Below are positions 61,477 to 64,000 of a stretch of DNA of 64,000 nt, piece by piece. The translations under genes were made by a program, and so were the position numbers. The stretch spans positions 155,070 through 219,069 of the forward strand of contig NW_024468515.1 in assembly GCF_001632365.1 (NCBI RefSeq). The letters are read 5' to 3'. The notes under the pieces were generated by a model that worked only from the letters and a program-made list of their open reading frames with translations, was not told the DNA's origin and made no database searches. Within the stretch, counting starts at the first letter, position 1; every line of letters starts with the position of its first letter. Source of the stretch: Laetiporus sulphureus 93-53. Taxonomy: Eukaryota > Basidiomycota > Agaricomycetes > Polyporales > Laetiporaceae.

Positions 61477-64000
61477 GCCCGTACTGAGACTCTTCGAAGC
61501 CATAATTCTGATAGCCACTCGTGAATAGCGCACCATTTTAATAGTGCGTCTTTCATAAATAGCATCGCGTCCGAAGTCAGAAAATTGAGGCGGTCTCCAC
61601 TGACGATAGGATGGTATTTTGACGACATTCAGTTTAGTCATTGTTGCTCCAACATGACTTAGCTCAAGCGTGCAAGGATTGAGGATCTTGCCTTATCGAT
61701 TTCTCGCACTACTTCTTCGACGTAACACCGGGGATTTGGCGCATGGAGAGCCGAATGGTGCAGTACTCTCAATGCTCAAGAAGCTGGTACTAGTTTCACC
61801 GTCTTTACTGTGTGCAATAAAGTGTCGACTCCATCCCTCGTGAGCATGACAATTTCCTTCCTGCTCCTGTGCATACGCCAGGACTGTCAAAGTACGAGTA
61901 CTGGAAAAGAACATGTTCGCATGCTTATGAAGTTCATTGCTGCCAGCCTCGAGGCCTGGGGCGAATCGCGCATTTAGGAGCGCTTGAGACCCTCTCGTCG
62001 CATCTCTTCCATTGATATCAATTCACCGACGCAGCTGTGCTTAAATGCTATGAATGTCCCCAGATTATCCTCAATGACACCTGCCTAAGTTGGCAGTCGA
62101 TGTGTCTTCGATATGCATAATTTTCAAGTTGTCACAGAACAAAACTTGATAATGACCCAACATGTCCTCCCTTCATCCCCGAGGAAATGAGGCCGAAAGA
62201 GATTCAATGCCGACGTGGATCCCCAAGATACAGACCGTAAGCTGTATTCACCGGTTGCGAGTATTCCTAATACGACGGCTGAGTGGGTTTCGCCGCTTAG
62301 CGTGATGGACAAGGCAGTTATCATTTCCTAAAAGTACAACTATAATTGTGGTCGAGTCAGCAGATGCAGTGGATGACTCCTTGCTCAGAGACAAACAGGC
62401 AAAGTAATCAAAGTGTCCTACCCAAAATCCGTTCGAGAATAGGAGACAAACTTGAATGGATCACCTGAGCATTTATTGTGGCTCGACTCGAGTCTGGCAG
62501 CTTGCGACTGACGTACTCTGCAGATGGGACGGTTGCATGTGTGCAGGATAATAAGGATCTCATTGAAAATGTCGCGACTCTTTCAGCAACCTTCGGTCGT
62601 CTTTGGCATCACAAACGCTGTGGAATTGGGGATTCGAGTCCTTGCTAAGCGAAGCATCAGGCGCGATACCAGTGATTCGTCCGTTTTTGAAAGCTGAACG
62701 ATAGTGTATCCCTCCCAACGGCGCGAAATCCCTGATGTTGTCATGGAGTGTCGTTCTTGCATTCAAGGACTCCGCCAATAAACTCGAGACAACCAGCAGA
62801 ACAGTATCTTCTGTATGACAAGGTGAGAGACACGCCTTGATACTCATCGAAGACTATCAACGGAAAGAAGTGCCCTTCTTAACTCTTGCAATAAACTTCA
62901 GGCTTCAGAATATCAGAGATTATCGACGTTTGCGATCTGACTGGCGGCGGCAGCGAGAAGGCGGGGTGAGAACTTTCGATTTGCAAATGCAGCATCCAAC
63001 CTTGCATGTGCCATGGCAATGTCAATAAATGCAATGTCCGTAACAAGATGAATCTGATTGTGAAAATGCTCAGTAGTCCAAGAGACCAAGCTGGCAGCCG
63101 TGTTTCGAGAAGTTCGTAGTTCGCTTCAAGGTCGCAGCCTCGCAGGGAGGAATTTAACTACACGGTTTAGTCATGCGGTCGACGATCAAATAGTATCATA
63201 ATACATGAAGGCGTTCAAAAACTTTGAATGCAAAACTAGCCGCTCCGCATGCGTCGATGTTATGATTACACACATACCGCAGGATTAACGCCCTGGCGAT
63301 GAATTCGTGCGACTTTGCAATCCTCGGATCGTCCTAGGTGAGAGGCCTCGCTAACGTTTTCGTGTCGCAATCTGAGTTTTGTGGTTGTGACCGTAGATAA
63401 GGTTAGAGTTTAGCTTACATAAGCTACTGGTATATAATTTGCTGTTTCTACTTGTGCAGCTCCTTATGAGCTTGCCCAGTGGCCGTCAGGCCCAATACAA
63501 GCTCTCTTTCCATGCTGTGTTGACCCCGCTGCGTGACGGTGCTATGACCGTACACCAATTTCCACATTTCGTCCTGTTGAAATTGGGTGGATCGTTCATG
63601 GCACTTCTGCGAAAGGAACTGCTTAAACACTGTTGGAAAGCCGAGTCCCTCCTTGTAGCCTCAATGATCAAGAAGATGACATCACAGGCCTCCGAAGCTA
63701 TGCAAAGAGCTCAGCAAAGCCTTCTAAAGGTATTGTCAAACTTCGATTCATTCAAATGCAATTTCGAAAAGCGGCAATGAAGTCAATAAAGTGCTGCTGA
63801 AGAAATTGAGGATTCGTTCCGAGCTACTAGTGCCAACCTCTTCATCGTTGCAAACAACTTTGCTAATCCTCATGAGAAAGTGGGCGACACGGTGGGCCAA
63901 GCTGCCTGATGACCCAGCATCCCCGGCCTCACAATGAGCTAGACTATTTCCATCTGTATGGCAAGAGCAACGTTGCCTGATGGACTCCACTGATTCGCTC
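61477..64000. other. fragmentary region, possible decayed or intron-rich gene on the minus strand
   Basis: No full gene model could be built. Several minus-strand pieces look protein-like rather than random: about 61700-61914 (VLAYAQEQEGNCHAHEGWSR), 62124-62324 (LSGETHSAVVLGILATGEYS), 62560-62847 and 62913-63075 (DIAFIDIAMAHARLDAAFAN), 63486-63700, and 63748-63990 (ISKVVCNDEEVGTSSSERIL). They change frame, end in stops and lack a clear start. They may be one gene continuing past the window edge, or a relic. Confidence 0.3.
62913..63075 (-). other. possible exon of an unrecognised gene
   Basis: An open stretch with balanced, helical composition (LVTDIAFIDIAMAHARLDAA, then NRKFSPRLLAAAASQIANVD) ending at TGA 62915-62913. 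No family recognised; neighbouring pieces are in other frames. Confidence 0.25.

Overview
The window is nuclear DNA of a filamentous fungus, most likely a basidiomycete of the Agaricomycetes and perhaps a polypore. Genes are dense and cut by many 48-75 nt introns. The F-box protein, the Zn(II)2Cys6 factor and the YANK kinase look like mushroom-forming fungi. No tRNA, rRNA or CRISPR was seen. Bases 1-277 are an assembly gap. Taxon and products are judged from sequence patterns only; no database search was run.

Layout. 0.3-6.4 kb: gene-poor, with one Ecl1-like lifespan factor (2.6-3.6 kb). 6.5-27.5 kb: a conserved housekeeping block with the Shr3 permease chaperone, a Bem3-type PX-PH-RhoGAP, a SET-domain protein, Cog3, a Yea4-like UDP-GlcNAc transporter, a YANK/STK32 kinase, a CLASP-type TOG protein, guanylate kinase and an Fmp32/DUF1640 mitochondrial protein. 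28.5-38.4 kb: an accessory region in which two paralogous copies of an unrecognised single-pass membrane protein family flank a divergently placed F-box gene. Perfect MluI-box/CRE palindromes lie upstream of both copies. 38.7-48.5 kb: Rho3 GTPase, clathrin heavy chain (22 exons) and a SLC66A2/Any1-like PQ-loop protein. 49.9-53.1 kb: an orphan 396-aa protein, a degenerate Tc1-type transposon with 216-bp inverted repeats, and a decayed copy of the 3' end of the PQ-loop gene. 53.4-61.5 kb: a Zn2Cys6 transcription factor (15 exons, with 10- and 12-nt microexons) and a PDCD2/Tsr4-like protein. 61.5-64 kb: only fragmentary, possibly coding stretches.

Many of the conserved genes serve membrane traffic and polarity: Shr3 (ER exit of permeases), Cog3 and Yea4 (Golgi), clathrin and the PQ-loop protein (post-Golgi/endosome), and Bem3-like RhoGAP, Rho3 and CLASP (polarity and cytoskeleton). 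COG3/YEA4 and YANK/CLASP are head-to-head pairs with 205 and 271 bp between start codons. Exon models were assembled by hand from splice signals, frame and family knowledge. Coordinates are exact where the junction restores a conserved motif, and uncertainty is stated otherwise.
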